Positions 1-12,366 of a stretch of 64,000 nt of DNA are shown here, piece after piece. Position 1 is the first letter of the stretch. Each line of letters opens with the position of its first letter. The position numbers and the translations under genes were made by a program. Source of the stretch: Chloroflexota bacterium. GTDB taxonomy: Bacteria; Chloroflexota; Dehalococcoidia; Bin125. The notes beneath the pieces were generated by a model. It ran no database searches. It saw nothing but the letters and a program-made list of their open reading frames with translations, and was not told the origin of the DNA. The stretch is taken from positions 520,194 through 584,193 of the forward strand of contig VXQT01000013.1 of NCBI GenBank assembly GCA_009838915.1, given 5' to 3'.

Positions 1-46
<46 letters not shown>

Positions 47-47
47 C

Positions 48-1565
48 GCCCGCCGTAGAGGATTTGCCGCTTCGGGGCTCGCGCTCGCGCTGATCGCCCT
101 GCTCGCCGGCCTCGCCGCCTTCGCGCTCAACGGTCCGACCGCCAGCGCCCAGAGCGCGGAGCTGGTCCTGGTCCGGAACAACCACACCACAGTAGCCGGC
201 AACATCGACATCACCAAGGACCGCGGCATCAGCTTCCGGACCGGTTCCAATGCAGGCGGCTACGTGCTCAGCTCGGTCGATCTATTCATGGAAGTCGGCA
301 ACCCGAACGGGACCTACCCGACGTACACCGTGGAGCTCTACAGCGACATCGCTAGCGATACCGAACCCATCGTTTCGCTTGCGACGCTCACCAACCCAGA
401 CTCGCTAATCACGGGCGCGAACCGCTTCACGAAGCCCGGCGGTTACCTCCTGGCGCCCGACACGAAATACTTCATCGCCTTCCTCGTCAGCGACAACACC
501 GGCGCCAACATCAACGCCAGGCTGCGGACGACGGCCTCCGACGATCAGCTCGGCGAGCCTGGCTGGACCATCGACAACGCCTACCGCTACAAAGAGCGGA
601 CGGATGCAATCTTTAACGATGTTTCAGCGGCGAATCGGGCGCTCCAGTTGCGGGTGAACGGTTACACCGACTTCGACACGACGCTCCCCCGGTTCCGGAG
701 CGCAGCGGTCGAACTCCGTACCCTGACGATCGACTTCAACAAGGCGCTGGACCCCGGTTCCGTACCGGCGGCCGGCGCCTTCACGGTCAAGATCAAACCG
801 GGATTCGACGGGCCCGAGGAGGAGACGATCGCGGTCTCAGGGGTCGAAATCTCGGGCAGCACTGTGACCCTCACCCTGGCGAGTTCGAGCCTGCACGGCA
901 GGACCGTGACCGTGAGCTATACCCCGCCGGACTCGCATCCGCTGCAGGACGTGATTGGCCAGTACGTGACCGAATTCACGGATCGGCGGGTGACCAACAA
1001 CGCACCTCCGAGAGGCGGCACAGCCGAGATACCGCGGCTGAAGCTCGTGAGAGGTCCGTTTGTGCGAGGGTTTTATGACTCCGAAGGACGGTACACCCGC
1101 GGGCACTTCCCGTTCCTGCGAGACGAACACGGAAATCTCGTCTTCGAAAGACGAACCGATCCCAACCGCCCCTGCGTGAGCGCGTCCTGGATTGAATCGC
1201 TCGGGCAATGGGCGTGCACCGCGGATGGGGAGCCGGCGCCTGGCACAGCCATCTCGCGGCGGATCGTGCGGGAATACGACCCGGATTCGGGGACTTACGC
1301 CCTCAAGCGGTACCCAAACGGAAACTTCGTCACCGTCCTGAGACCCGACCCCAACCACCCCTGCGCAAGCGCGACCTGGGCTCAGTCGCTCGGGCAATGG
1401 GTCTGCGCCTATGACACCTACGTAGAGCCCTCCGACTCGCAGCAGACGGGCGGCGGGACGCCAGTCGTCCATCCTGTGGATTCCGGGGCGATCATCCCCC
1501 ACCGGGGTCAGGCGGAATGCATCCCCTGGAGTCTGAACGGCCGTCCTGTAACTACATGCGAATGA
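48..1565 (+). CDS. Secreted protein, 5'-truncated; signal peptide, SwmB/Ig-like region and two C-terminal DPN-x-PC-x-SA-x-W...SLGQW-x-C repeats
   Basis: The frame of the listed 264..1565 ORF stays open upstream and encodes ARRGFAASGLALALIALLAGLAAFALNGPTASAQS (signal-peptide-like). The region LTIDFNKALDPGSVPAAGAF...VTLTLASSSLHGRTVTVSYTPP resembles SwmB-type domains. Confidence 0.7.
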   Translation, partial: ARRRGFAASGLALALIALLAGLAAFALNGPTASAQSAELVLVRNNHTTVAGNIDITKDRGISFRTGSNAGGYVLSSVDLFMEVGNPNGTYPTYTVELYSDIASDTEPIVSLATLTNPDSLITGANRFTKPGGYLLAPDTKYFIAFLVSDNTGANINARLRTTASDDQLGEPGWTIDNAYRYKERTDAIFNDVSAANRALQLRVNGYTDFDTTLPRFRSAAVELRTLTIDFNKALDPGSVPAAGAFTVKIKPGFDGPEEETIAVSGVEISGSTVTLTLASSSLHGRTVTVSYTPPDSHPLQDVIGQYVTEFTDRRVTNNAPPRGGTAEIPRLKLVRGPFVRGFYDSEGRYTRGHFPFLRDEHGNLVFERRTDPNRPCVSASWIESLGQWACTADGEPAPGTAISRRIVREYDPDSGTYALKRYPNGNFVTVLRPDPNHPCASATWAQSLGQWVCAYDTYVEPSDSQQTGGGTPVVHPVDSGAIIPHRGQAECIPWSLNGRPVTTCE

Positions 1566-1616
1566 CCACTGCGAGCCGGGCCCACGCTCGGCGCCGCGTG
1601 TCAGCCGTGGCGGACC

Positions 1617-1919
1617 CTAACCCTCCTCCGGCTCCTCGTCCTCCGGCTCCGCCGCCTCGATCCGCTCCTCCACCGCGCCGGTGCGCGCGCGCACGACCAC
1701 GTCATCGTTCAGCCGCAGCAGCACGACCATCGGCCCGTCCTCGGGCGTTTCCACGCCCTCGACCTCGGCAATCAGGCCGCCGCGCGTCAGTACCGTGTCG
1801 CCGACTCGCAGCTCGTTCAGGTCGCGCTGGCGTCGGCGCTCCTCCGAGCGCGTCGGGCGGATAAAGAAGAGATAGAACAACGCCACGACCAGCAGCGTGA
1901 TCAGGATGACTTCCGTCAT
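1617..1919 (-). CDS. yajC: Preprotein translocase subunit YajC
   Basis: Short protein with N-terminal TM, FYLFFIRPTRSEERRRQRDLNELRVGDTVLTRGGLIAEV. Confidence 0.9.
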   Translation of the reverse strand: MTEVILITLLVVALFYLFFIRPTRSEERRRQRDLNELRVGDTVLTRGGLIAEVEGVETPEDGPMVVLLRLNDDVVVRARTGAVEERIEAAEPEDEEPEEG

Positions 1920-1931
1920 GACGGGGAACTC

Positions 1932-3407
1932 CTAGGCAGTGGTGGAGGCCCGCGTCTCGCGTGCCTCGCGCGCCAGGCGGATGGCCATCTCGCGCGCTTC
2001 GTCGACCGCGCCGATCTCGCCGATCGCCACGGCCTCGTCAATCTTCGCACGGATCTCGCCGACGAGCGGTCCAGGGGCGAGCCCGGTGACATCCATGATC
2101 GCGTGACCGTCGAGCATGACCCCGGTCTTCGTCCGCACACGCGGCTGCCAACTGACGATCCGGGCGACGCGCGCGGCATAGGCCGGCCATCGAGGCAGCA
2201 GCGCGTCAGCGCCGGCCGTCGCCAACGAGTCGGCGAGAAACAGCCAGCAGAGCGGCGCGACGGCCTCGCCCAGCGAAGCGTGGAATCGATGCAGCGCCCG
2301 ATCGGTCGGCATCTGGCCGGGAGCGTTCACCTGACCCGGCCGGAGATGCTGCTCGATCAGTAACTCGACCTGGCTGATCGTCCCGGAGGGAAGCCGAAGC
2401 TCGACCAGTCGACTTCGAGCCATCTGCGCCCCCAGCTCCGAGTGACCGTAGAAGTGAGTCGATCCGTCGGCGTCGACCGTCCGAGTGCCGGGCTTGCCGA
2501 TGTCGTGCAGCAGTGTCGCCAGGCGCAGCGGCACGCGCCAGGCATCGAGCGCAGACCGGATGCCGGGCGTCGAGAGGAGCGGTTCCAGTTCACGCCGAAT
2601 GGCCGATGCTCGCAGCGAACGAGGGCTGTCACAAGCGGTCAATCGCACAATCCAGCGCACGGAGTCGAGTTGATGCCGGAACACGTCGCGCCGATGGACG
2701 GGGCGCTGATCGACGCCGCGCCCGAGCGCAAGCTCTGGGAACAGCCGATCCAGCAGCCCGCTCTGCTCGAGCCGGCGCAGCGCCCAGGGCAGGCGGTCGC
2801 TCTCGAAGATGCGCCGCAACTCGTCCCAGCGCCGCTCGGCGGCAGCACGGTCGATCAGCGCGGCGTCACGGCGGATCGCCGCGCGCAACTCGGCGTCGGG
2901 ACGCCAGCCGCCTTCCGCTTCCAGGCGCACAGCCCGCAGCATCCGCAAGGGATCGTCCCTGAGCGCGCCGTGCGTCACGAACCGCAGCGTCCTGCTCGCC
3001 ACATCGCTGCGGCCGCCGTGCGGATCGATCAGCGATCCGGCGATTCTGCCGCAGCGGAACTCGGACAGCGGCACGGCCATCGCATTTGCGGTGAAGTCCC
3101 TGCGCCGCAGATCGCGTTCGATGTCGCCGTCGGGCAAGTCCCAGACATCGATCTGGCCGTCCGACAACGGAATCCGCCACACATTGAAGTGGGAGCTGAT
3201 CCTGGACGCCCGCGCGCCCAACGCCTCACCTGCTCGTCGCGTCCACGCCTCCGCACCCCCGACTGCGAGATCGATGTCGAAGCGGTCGTGTGAGTCGCCG
3301 GCCAGCGCATCCCGCACCGCGCCGCCGACAACCCAGACTCCGTCCGCGTCCAGCGTCGACACCGCCTTCGCCGCCTCAGGCGTCATCGGAATCGTCGTCT
3401 TCCTCAT
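1932..3407 (-). CDS. cca: CCA tRNA nucleotidyltransferase / poly(A) polymerase family with HD domain
   Basis: VVGGAVRDAL...FDIDLAVGG nucleotidyltransferase head, RRDFTANAMA, HDIGKP HD motif. Confidence 0.88.
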   Translation of the reverse strand: MRKTTIPMTPEAAKAVSTLDADGVWVVGGAVRDALAGDSHDRFDIDLAVGGAEAWTRRAGEALGARASRISSHFNVWRIPLSDGQIDVWDLPDGDIERDLRRRDFTANAMAVPLSEFRCGRIAGSLIDPHGGRSDVASRTLRFVTHGALRDDPLRMLRAVRLEAEGGWRPDAELRAAIRRDAALIDRAAAERRWDELRRIFESDRLPWALRRLEQSGLLDRLFPELALGRGVDQRPVHRRDVFRHQLDSVRWIVRLTACDSPRSLRASAIRRELEPLLSTPGIRSALDAWRVPLRLATLLHDIGKPGTRTVDADGSTHFYGHSELGAQMARSRLVELRLPSGTISQVELLIEQHLRPGQVNAPGQMPTDRALHRFHASLGEAVAPLCWLFLADSLATAGADALLPRWPAYAARVARIVSWQPRVRTKTGVMLDGHAIMDVTGLAPGPLVGEIRAKIDEAVAIGEIGAVDEAREMAIRLAREARETRASTTA

Positions 3408-3894
3408 CCGCCGTCATCTCGTCCAGCGTCCAGAGTTGATCGATAGACGGCACGTGGTCGATGTAGACACGCCCGTTGATGTGATCGATCTCGTGCTCCA
3501 GGCACTGGGCGAGCAGGTCGTCCTCGGCCCGCACGCGGATCTCGCGTCCCGAGATGTCCTGCGCCTTGGCCAGGACTCGGCTTGAGCGCGTCACGCGCCC
3601 GCGATATCCGGGCACACTCAGACAGCCCTCGATCAGTTCCCGCTCCCCGCTGCGCTTGACAACCTCGGGATTGACCATGACGAACGGTCGCTCTCCCGGC
3701 ATCCCGATCACCACCACGCGCAGTCCGACGCCGATCTGCGGCGCCGCGATGCCGACGCCCTGGGCGGCGTTCATCGAATCGATCATGTCCGCCACCAACG
3801 CTCTGAGAGACGCGTCGAAGTTGCGCACGCGCCGGGCCGGTTCGCGCAGCACACCGGCGTCTCGGGGAAGCGTGGTGATTCGGTGGACGGCCAT
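3376..3894 (-). CDS. def: Peptide deformylase
   Basis: GVGIAAPQIG, EGCLSVPG, LEHEIDHINGRVYID motifs; acidic C-terminal tail. Confidence 0.95.
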   Translation of the reverse strand: MAVHRITTLPRDAGVLREPARRVRNFDASLRALVADMIDSMNAAQGVGIAAPQIGVGLRVVVIGMPGERPFVMVNPEVVKRSGERELIEGCLSVPGYRGRVTRSSRVLAKAQDISGREIRVRAEDDLLAQCLEHEIDHINGRVYIDHVPSIDQLWTLDEMTADEEDDDSDDA

Positions 3895-3914
3895 CGCACT
3901 GCGACTCGGTCGAC

Positions 3915-4412
3915 TCAGTCCAGCGTGGGATGCGGCTGGCTGAGCTGTTCCGCTGCCCGCTGTGCGCTGTCCCGTGCAACTGCGTCTGCAATCGCCGGAT
4001 CGGACAACGCGAGGATGCGGCCGGCCAGCAACGCCGCATTGACCGCGCCGGTGCGCCCAATCGCGACTGTAGCGACGGGCACGCCGCGCGGCATCTGCGC
4101 CATCGAGAGCAGCGAGTCGAGTCCGTCGGTGGCCCAGCCCTTGACCGGCACGCCGATCACCGGGATCGGCGTCTTGGCCGCGACCGCGCCGGGCAGCGCC
4201 GCCGCGCCGCCGGCCGCGGCGATGATCACCTTGATTCCTCGGCCCTGCGCCTCGGCCGCATACTCAGCCGTCTCGTCGGGTGTGCGGTGCGCGGATAGCA
4301 CTCGCGCCTCCCAGGAAATGCCCAGCGACTCCAACGTTGAGGCCGTGTTCTTGATCGTCTCCCAGTCCGAGTGCGAACCCATCATCACACCGACCAGCGG
4401 TCCGTCCGTCAT
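3915..4412 (-). CDS. purE: 5-(carboxyamino)imidazole ribonucleotide mutase PurE
   Basis: [38 protein letters not shown]; start reassigned to the MTDGPLVG methionine. Confidence 0.95.
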   Translation of the reverse strand: MTDGPLVGVMMGSHSDWETIKNTASTLESLGISWEARVLSAHRTPDETAEYAAEAQGRGIKVIIAAAGGAAALPGAVAAKTPIPVIGVPVKGWATDGLDSLLSMAQMPRGVPVATVAIGRTGAVNAALLAGRILALSDPAIADAVARDSAQRAAEQLSQPHPTLD

Positions 4413-4483
4413 ACCGTTATCTTCCCTTCTCCAGGCAGTGCATCTGGCTCTGTGCACACGATACCCCCGTGTAATCTGCAAGC

Positions 4484-6955
<2,472 letters not shown>

Positions 6956-7024
6956 AAGCCGGGAGCTCCTCCCATTAGGAGAGGTCCTGGAAGACACGAC
7001 AGGTATCCGCGGACGGCAAGACCC

Positions 7025-7840
7025 GTGGTCCAACTCAGACTTCCGGCGTATGAAGGCCCTCTCGATCTCCTGTTGGAACTGATCGAGTCGCACCAACTCG
7101 ACATCTCCGAGTTGTCGCTGGCGGAGGTTGCCGATCAGTACCTCGCCCAGGTCGCGGCGATGAAGCCGCCGGAGGGTGAGCTCAGCCCGGCGCAGGCCGA
7201 CGCCCTGGCCGCCTTCATCAGCATTGGCGGACGGCTGGTCCTGATCAAGGCGCGCCAGCTCTTGCCTCCTGCCGAAGAGTCGGAGGCAGACGACGACTCC
7301 TTCAACGACGCGCGCGAGCTCGTCGAAATGGCGCAGGCGTACAGGAGATATCGGGACGGCATCGACCAACTGGGAGAACGGGACCGCGCGCAGGAACGGT
7401 CGTATCCGCCGATCACGGCACCGCCCGTAGACCGGCCGCTGCCGCTCGGCATGTCGGACAATGTCACGCTGGACGCCCTCGCGAGAATCGCGCAGGAAGT
7501 CCTCGAGCGCGCGGCAGAACGTGAAGCGCAAGAAACGATTGCTCACGACGCCGCCATCGAGCGCCAGCGGGTTACGGTGCGAGAGCGAGCCGCCGACTTG
7601 CGTGCGAGGCTGCTGAGCGGCCACGCCGTCTCATTCCGGCAGTGGATCGCCGATGCACAATCGCGTCTTGAACTGATTGTCTCCTTCATGGCCGTGCTCG
7701 AACTGCACAAGTCGCTCGCGATTGAGATCGAACAGGACGCCGATTACGAGGACATCCTGATCACTGAACTGCCGGGCGCGCCGCCGTCAGCCTGGGCGCC
7801 GGCGGGGACCAGCACGAATGACGGCGAAGAGCAGGACTAG
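7025..7840 (+). CDS. scpA: Segregation and condensation protein A
   Basis: VQLRLPAYEGPLDLLLELIESHQLDISELSLAEVADQYL is characteristic of ScpA. Confidence 0.93.
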   Translation: MVQLRLPAYEGPLDLLLELIESHQLDISELSLAEVADQYLAQVAAMKPPEGELSPAQADALAAFISIGGRLVLIKARQLLPPAEESEADDDSFNDARELVEMAQAYRRYRDGIDQLGERDRAQERSYPPITAPPVDRPLPLGMSDNVTLDALARIAQEVLERAAEREAQETIAHDAAIERQRVTVRERAADLRARLLSGHAVSFRQWIADAQSRLELIVSFMAVLELHKSLAIEIEQDADYEDILITELPGAPPSAWAPAGTSTNDGEEQD

Positions 7841-7904
7841 TGGGGCCTGCTGATACGCTGAAACTCCTCCAGACCTCCCGTGCCAGTGGGAAGGGCCGAG
7901 CTTC

Positions 7905-8861
7905 GTGGTCACCGAGTTGGCTCGCGGGGAGCTGCGTAGAGCGGCGCTGGGCCGACCGACCGCGCTGACGATCGGCGTCTTTGACGGGGTCCACCGAGGT
8001 CACCAGGCCGTGCTCAAGCACGTCGTCGAGAGCGCCGCGAGGCACGGTCTCGCTTCCGCGGCGATCACGTTCCATCCCCATCCAAGACAGGTGCTCAGAC
8101 CCGACCTGACGACCGAGTACGTCACCTCGCTCGAAGACCGGCTTTCGCTGATCATGCAGACCGGCCTCGACGCCGTGGCCACCGTCTCGTTCACATCCGA
8201 ATTCTCGCTCACCGACGCCGGCGATTTCGTGCGCATGCTCGTCGATGAGTTTCAACTTGCGCGGTTGATCATTGGCGAAGACTTCGCCCTCGGTCGGCAG
8301 CGGGGTGGCGACCTCGAAACGCTCAGGGCGCTCGGAGCGGAACTCGGATACGAGGTCGAGGTGGTCGAGCTGTTGACCAGCGACTCTACCGACAAGGTGT
8401 CTTCGACTGAGATACGGGACGCGCTCAATCAGGGTGCGGTCGAGCGGGTCGGGGAACTGCTCGGTCGGCGCTACTCGCTGCACGGACCGGTTGTGTACGG
8501 GTTCGAGCGGGGCCGCACGATCGGTTTCGCTACAGCCAACGTGGCGATCGGCAACGATCGCTCGATCCCCGCGCCGGGCGTCTATGCCACGATCGCCCAT
8601 CTCCAATCCGGTCCCGCTCCATCTGTGACCAACATCGGCGTGCGACCGACCTTTGACGACGGCGGCGGACTCTCGATTGAGTGCCACATCATCGACTTCG
8701 ATCAGGACATCTACGGGACCGACCTGCGCGTAGAATTCGTCCAACGGCTGCGCGGCGAGCGCAAGTTTGACGGCATTGACGCGCTGGTCGAGCAGATCGG
8801 CAAAGATCGCGACGTGGCCCGCGAACTCCTGGCCGCCATGTCCATCGGAACGCAAGCATGA
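7905..8861 (+). CDS. ribF: Bifunctional riboflavin kinase/FMN adenylyltransferase
   Basis: LTIGVFDGVHRGHQAVL, GRTIGFATANV, NIGVRPTFDDG motifs. Confidence 0.95.
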   Translation: MVTELARGELRRAALGRPTALTIGVFDGVHRGHQAVLKHVVESAARHGLASAAITFHPHPRQVLRPDLTTEYVTSLEDRLSLIMQTGLDAVATVSFTSEFSLTDAGDFVRMLVDEFQLARLIIGEDFALGRQRGGDLETLRALGAELGYEVEVVELLTSDSTDKVSSTEIRDALNQGAVERVGELLGRRYSLHGPVVYGFERGRTIGFATANVAIGNDRSIPAPGVYATIAHLQSGPAPSVTNIGVRPTFDDGGGLSIECHIIDFDQDIYGTDLRVEFVQRLRGERKFDGIDALVEQIGKDRDVARELLAAMSIGTQA

Positions 8862-10120
8862 GCCAGCAAATCCCAACCGAGATCGCCGCCGAGGTCGAGC
8901 GTCAGCACGCGCTGATCATGCGCGGTACCGCCTACGGCGACGAGGGCACGCGTCGAACAATGGACCGCGAACTGCGGACTCGGCTGACCGAGTCGCTGAT
9001 GGAAGACCGGCCCCTGCGCGTCTATCTCGGCGTCGACCCGACGTCGCCTGACCTGCATATCGGCCACTGCGTCACGCTGCGCAAGCTGGCGCTGTTCCAG
9101 CAACTCGGACACCAGTCGATCCTGCTGATCGGCGACTTCACCGGGCTGGTCGGTGATCCGTCAGACAAGGATTCGCTGCGTCCGATGCAGGCGGCCGAGA
9201 TCCTCAATCGCAACGCCGAGACCTACCAGGATCAGGCATTCAAGCTGCTCGATCCCGACCGCACCGAGGTGCGCCGCAACAGCGAGTGGCTCGGCGAGAT
9301 GTCCTTCGGCGACGTGATCCACCTGGCCTCGAATTTCACGGTCCAGCAGTTCAGGGAGCGCGACACATTCAAGAACCGGCTTGACGGCGGACAACCCGTC
9401 TACGTGCACGAGTTCATGTACGGCTTGATGCAGGGCTACGACGCCGTCGCGCTCGAGGCGGACATCCAGCTCGGCGGCACCGAACAGACCTTCAACATCA
9501 TGTGCGGCCGCACCCTGCAGGAGCGGCAGGAACAGAGTCCGCAGGTGGCGATCCTGACGCCGATCCTGGTCGGCACTGACGGCACCCAGCGCATGTCCAA
9601 GAGCACCGGCAACTACATCGGTATGGACGAACCGCCCAACGACCAGTACGGCAAGGCGATGTCGATTCCCGACGACGTGATTGTCCGCTTCTTCGACTAT
9701 GGCACAAACCTCGCCGACGACGAAGTCGACCAGATCGAAGCCGACCTGAACTCGGGCAAGCTCAAGCCCATGGACGCCAAGCGCCAACTCGCTCGAAGCG
9801 TCGTCGCCGAGTGGCACGGCGACGATGCCGCCCAGGAGGCCGAGACACAATGGACCCGAACCTTCTCCCAGCGCAACGTCCCCGACGACATTCCCGACGC
9901 CCCGATTGATTTCGCCGGCACAGAAGCCGTCGAAGTCGCCCTTCCGGTCCTCCTTCACGACATCGGCGCCGCCGCCAGCCGGGCCGAAGCCAAACGCCTC
10001 GTCTCGCAGGGCGCCGTTCGCATCGACGATGAGGTGATCGAAGCTCAGAGTGTGGAGATCAGAGTCGGAGCAGTCCTCCGAGTTGGCCGGCGCAAGTGGT
10101 ACCGGATTGTCGCTTCCTGA
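8858..10120 (+). CDS. tyrS: Tyrosyl-tRNA synthetase
   Basis: LHIGHCVTLRKL, QRMSKSTGNYIG, C-terminal S4-like domain; 4-nt overlap with ribF. Confidence 0.95.
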   Translation: MSQQIPTEIAAEVERQHALIMRGTAYGDEGTRRTMDRELRTRLTESLMEDRPLRVYLGVDPTSPDLHIGHCVTLRKLALFQQLGHQSILLIGDFTGLVGDPSDKDSLRPMQAAEILNRNAETYQDQAFKLLDPDRTEVRRNSEWLGEMSFGDVIHLASNFTVQQFRERDTFKNRLDGGQPVYVHEFMYGLMQGYDAVALEADIQLGGTEQTFNIMCGRTLQERQEQSPQVAILTPILVGTDGTQRMSKSTGNYIGMDEPPNDQYGKAMSIPDDVIVRFFDYGTNLADDEVDQIEADLNSGKLKPMDAKRQLARSVVAEWHGDDAAQEAETQWTRTFSQRNVPDDIPDAPIDFAGTEAVEVALPVLLHDIGAAASRAEAKRLVSQGAVRIDDEVIEAQSVEIRVGAVLRVGRRKWYRIVAS

Positions 10121-10181
10121 AACATCGGCTTCAGACGCTCCCGACCCACTACCCTCCGACCCACAAGCATCGGAGGCCAAC

Positions 10182-11102
10182 ATGACCGTCACCCTCGACT
10201 GGCTTGGTTGCGCGACATTTCGACTCCAGGTCGACGACACCGTGATCATGCTCGACGCCTACATCGACCGCGTGCCGCTCGCCCCCGATGTCGGCCTGAC
10301 GGCAGCGGACATCTCCCGCGCCGACGCCGTCCTCGTCGGACACTCCCACTTCGACCACATCGCCGGCGCCGAAGTGATCGCCGCCAACACCGGGGCGCCG
10401 GTGGTCGGTTCCAATGAATCCGCCCGAGTCCTGCTCGAGGCCGGAATCTCGGAAGACCAACTGCTGCGCTCACAGGGAGGCGAGCGCCACCGGATCTCGA
10501 AGGACGTCACGGTCGAGGTCTTCCCCAGCTTGCACTCCTGCATCTGGACCCAGGCCTCCTGGAGTCCCGGCGAGATTCTGCTCGGCCAGTACGGCCTGAC
10601 TGAGGAAGAACGCTGGGGCGGACGGCGAACAGTCGACATCGGCGGCTCGCTGGAAGCGCGCACGCAGGAGATGGGACCCGAAGCGCAGACGCAGATGACC
10701 GATCATCTCGCATCCTGCCTCGGCTCCAACGACACCGGCGGCGCGCTCGCCTACCTGATCGACACGCCTTACGGCTCGATCTTCTACCACGACACCTCCG
10801 GCTGCTGGACCGGCGTCGTCCAGAACATGCGCCCCGACGTGGCAATCGTCGCGATGGCCGGACGGCCCAACATTGACGGCGAGCCGATTCAAGGCTCGCT
10901 CGCACAGTTCGTCGGGCGGATGTCGGACATGCTCCGTGCGCCGCGGATCGTGCTCGGACACCACGACGACTGGATGCCGCCGATGACCCACGACATGACC
11001 GGCCCCGGCGCGCTCGCGCCGGTCAAGAACGAGCTCAATCACGTCGCCCCGCGCTCCGAGCTGCTCGACATCCCGCTCGGCGGACGGATCGGCCTCTACT
11101 GA
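10182..11102 (+). CDS. MBL-fold metallo-hydrolase
   Basis: DAVLVGHSHFDHIAGAE (HxHxDH) motif; start reassigned to ATG at 10182 (MTVTLDWLGCATFRL). Confidence 0.85.
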   Translation: MTVTLDWLGCATFRLQVDDTVIMLDAYIDRVPLAPDVGLTAADISRADAVLVGHSHFDHIAGAEVIAANTGAPVVGSNESARVLLEAGISEDQLLRSQGGERHRISKDVTVEVFPSLHSCIWTQASWSPGEILLGQYGLTEEERWGGRRTVDIGGSLEARTQEMGPEAQTQMTDHLASCLGSNDTGGALAYLIDTPYGSIFYHDTSGCWTGVVQNMRPDVAIVAMAGRPNIDGEPIQGSLAQFVGRMSDMLRAPRIVLGHHDDWMPPMTHDMTGPGALAPVKNELNHVAPRSELLDIPLGGRIGLY

Positions 11103-12121
11103 TGCCCTCACGCGCGCCGAAGTTCGGCCTGATCTACGACTTCCGCAACCCGCCCCAGTGGCGCAAACCCTGGGCTGAGTTTTACGACGAAATCCTCGAC
11201 GAAATCGTCTACGCGGAGCAGCTCGGCTACGACCACATCTGGATCACCGAACACCACTTCATCGACGACGGCTACACGCCCTCCGTCCTGCCCATCGCCG
11301 CCGCCATCGCGCGCCTGACCACGCGAGTCCGAATCGGCACCTGGGTCCTGCTGCTTCCGCTGCACAACGCCATCCGCGTCGCCGAGGACGCGGCGACCGT
11401 CGACATCCTCTCGCACGGTCGATTCGACCTCGGTGTGGGACTCGGCTACAAGGTCGAGGAGTTCGAGGGCTTCGGCGTCAATCGACGTCACCGCGCCGGA
11501 ATCATGGACGAGTCGCTGGAGATCATCACGCGCACCATGGCCGGAGAGTCGGTCACGCTCGACGGCCGCCATTACCAGGTCAAGGATGTCAGGGTCACCC
11601 CGCCGCCGATCCAGCAACCGTTCCCGCTCTGGGTCGGGGCGCGCTCCGAAGCCGCCGCCCGCCGCGCCGCGCGCTTCCGCGCCAACCTGATGATCGTCGC
11701 CGACCGCCCCGTCTACGACGCCTGGGCCGCCGCGCTGCGCACGCAGGGCGACGACCCGTCCGACTTCGAGGTGTTGCTCTCCGCAGGCGGCTACGTGTCT
11801 GACGACCCTGACGCGCTTTGGGAGGAACTCAAGCCGCACCAACGTTACCTGCGGGACACCTACGGGCAGTGGTACAGCGATGCCTCAGACCTGGGCGAGC
11901 AGGACCCGTTGGGCCAGTTCCTCCACGCCACCGATGAGGACCTGCGCGCCCGCTTCGTCGCCGGTACGCCGGACGAGGTCGCCGCAGCGATCGAGCGCAC
12001 ACTCGACTGGATTCCAGCCGACCATGTCATCACCTCGCCCGTCCCGCCGGGCGCGTCCCGCGAGCTCGCCCGCCGCAGCATCGAACTCTTCGCGCGAGAG
12101 GTCATGCCGAGGTTTCGGTAG
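11102..12121 (+). CDS. LLM-class (luciferase-like) flavin-dependent oxidoreductase
   Basis: GYDHIWITEHHFIDDGYTPSVLPIAAAIARLTTRVRIGTWVLLLPLHNAIRVAEDAATVDILSHGRFDLGVGLGY. Confidence 0.92.
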   Translation: MPSRAPKFGLIYDFRNPPQWRKPWAEFYDEILDEIVYAEQLGYDHIWITEHHFIDDGYTPSVLPIAAAIARLTTRVRIGTWVLLLPLHNAIRVAEDAATVDILSHGRFDLGVGLGYKVEEFEGFGVNRRHRAGIMDESLEIITRTMAGESVTLDGRHYQVKDVRVTPPPIQQPFPLWVGARSEAAARRAARFRANLMIVADRPVYDAWAAALRTQGDDPSDFEVLLSAGGYVSDDPDALWEELKPHQRYLRDTYGQWYSDASDLGEQDPLGQFLHATDEDLRARFVAGTPDEVAAAIERTLDWIPADHVITSPVPPGASRELARRSIELFAREVMPRFR

Positions 12122-12165
12122 ACTGGCTGGAGACACCCGAGCGTTACACGACGAGGGAGGGCGAG

Positions 12166-12357
12166 ATGAAGGTCAAGATCGACACCAGCCTCTGCGAAGG
12201 CCACGCAAAGTGCATGGAAGCCACCGAAGTCGTCTTCGAGGTCCGCGACGACGACCTCTCCCACGTCCTCGTCGACACCGTCCCCGCCGAAGAAGAGGCC
12301 AACGTCCTCCGAGCCGTGCGAACCTGCCCGAGAGCCGCAATCTCGGTGGAGGACTAG
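12166..12357 (+). CDS. Small 3Fe-4S-type ferredoxin (P450-partner type)
   Basis: 63 aa; KIDTSLCEGHAKCMEATEVVFEV...RTCPRAAISVED, C-x2-H-x2-C...CP pattern. Confidence 0.85.
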   Translation: MKVKIDTSLCEGHAKCMEATEVVFEVRDDDLSHVLVDTVPAEEEANVLRAVRTCPRAAISVED

Positions 12358-12366
12358 TCGACAGCG

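Noticed and set aside
837-1502. Long antisense ORF opposite the secreted protein gene
   Set aside because: Shadow ORF in high-GC sequence; Arg/Pro/Gly-rich translation without recognisable domain, while the sense frame is protein-like
2442-3293. Plus-strand ORF opposite cca
   Set aside because: Antisense shadow of a confident cca gene
7761-8876. 371-aa minus-strand ORF opposite ribF
   Set aside because: Antisense shadow; ribF is unambiguous
9161-10249. 362-aa minus-strand ORF opposite tyrS
   Set aside because: Antisense shadow; low-complexity V/G/D-rich translation
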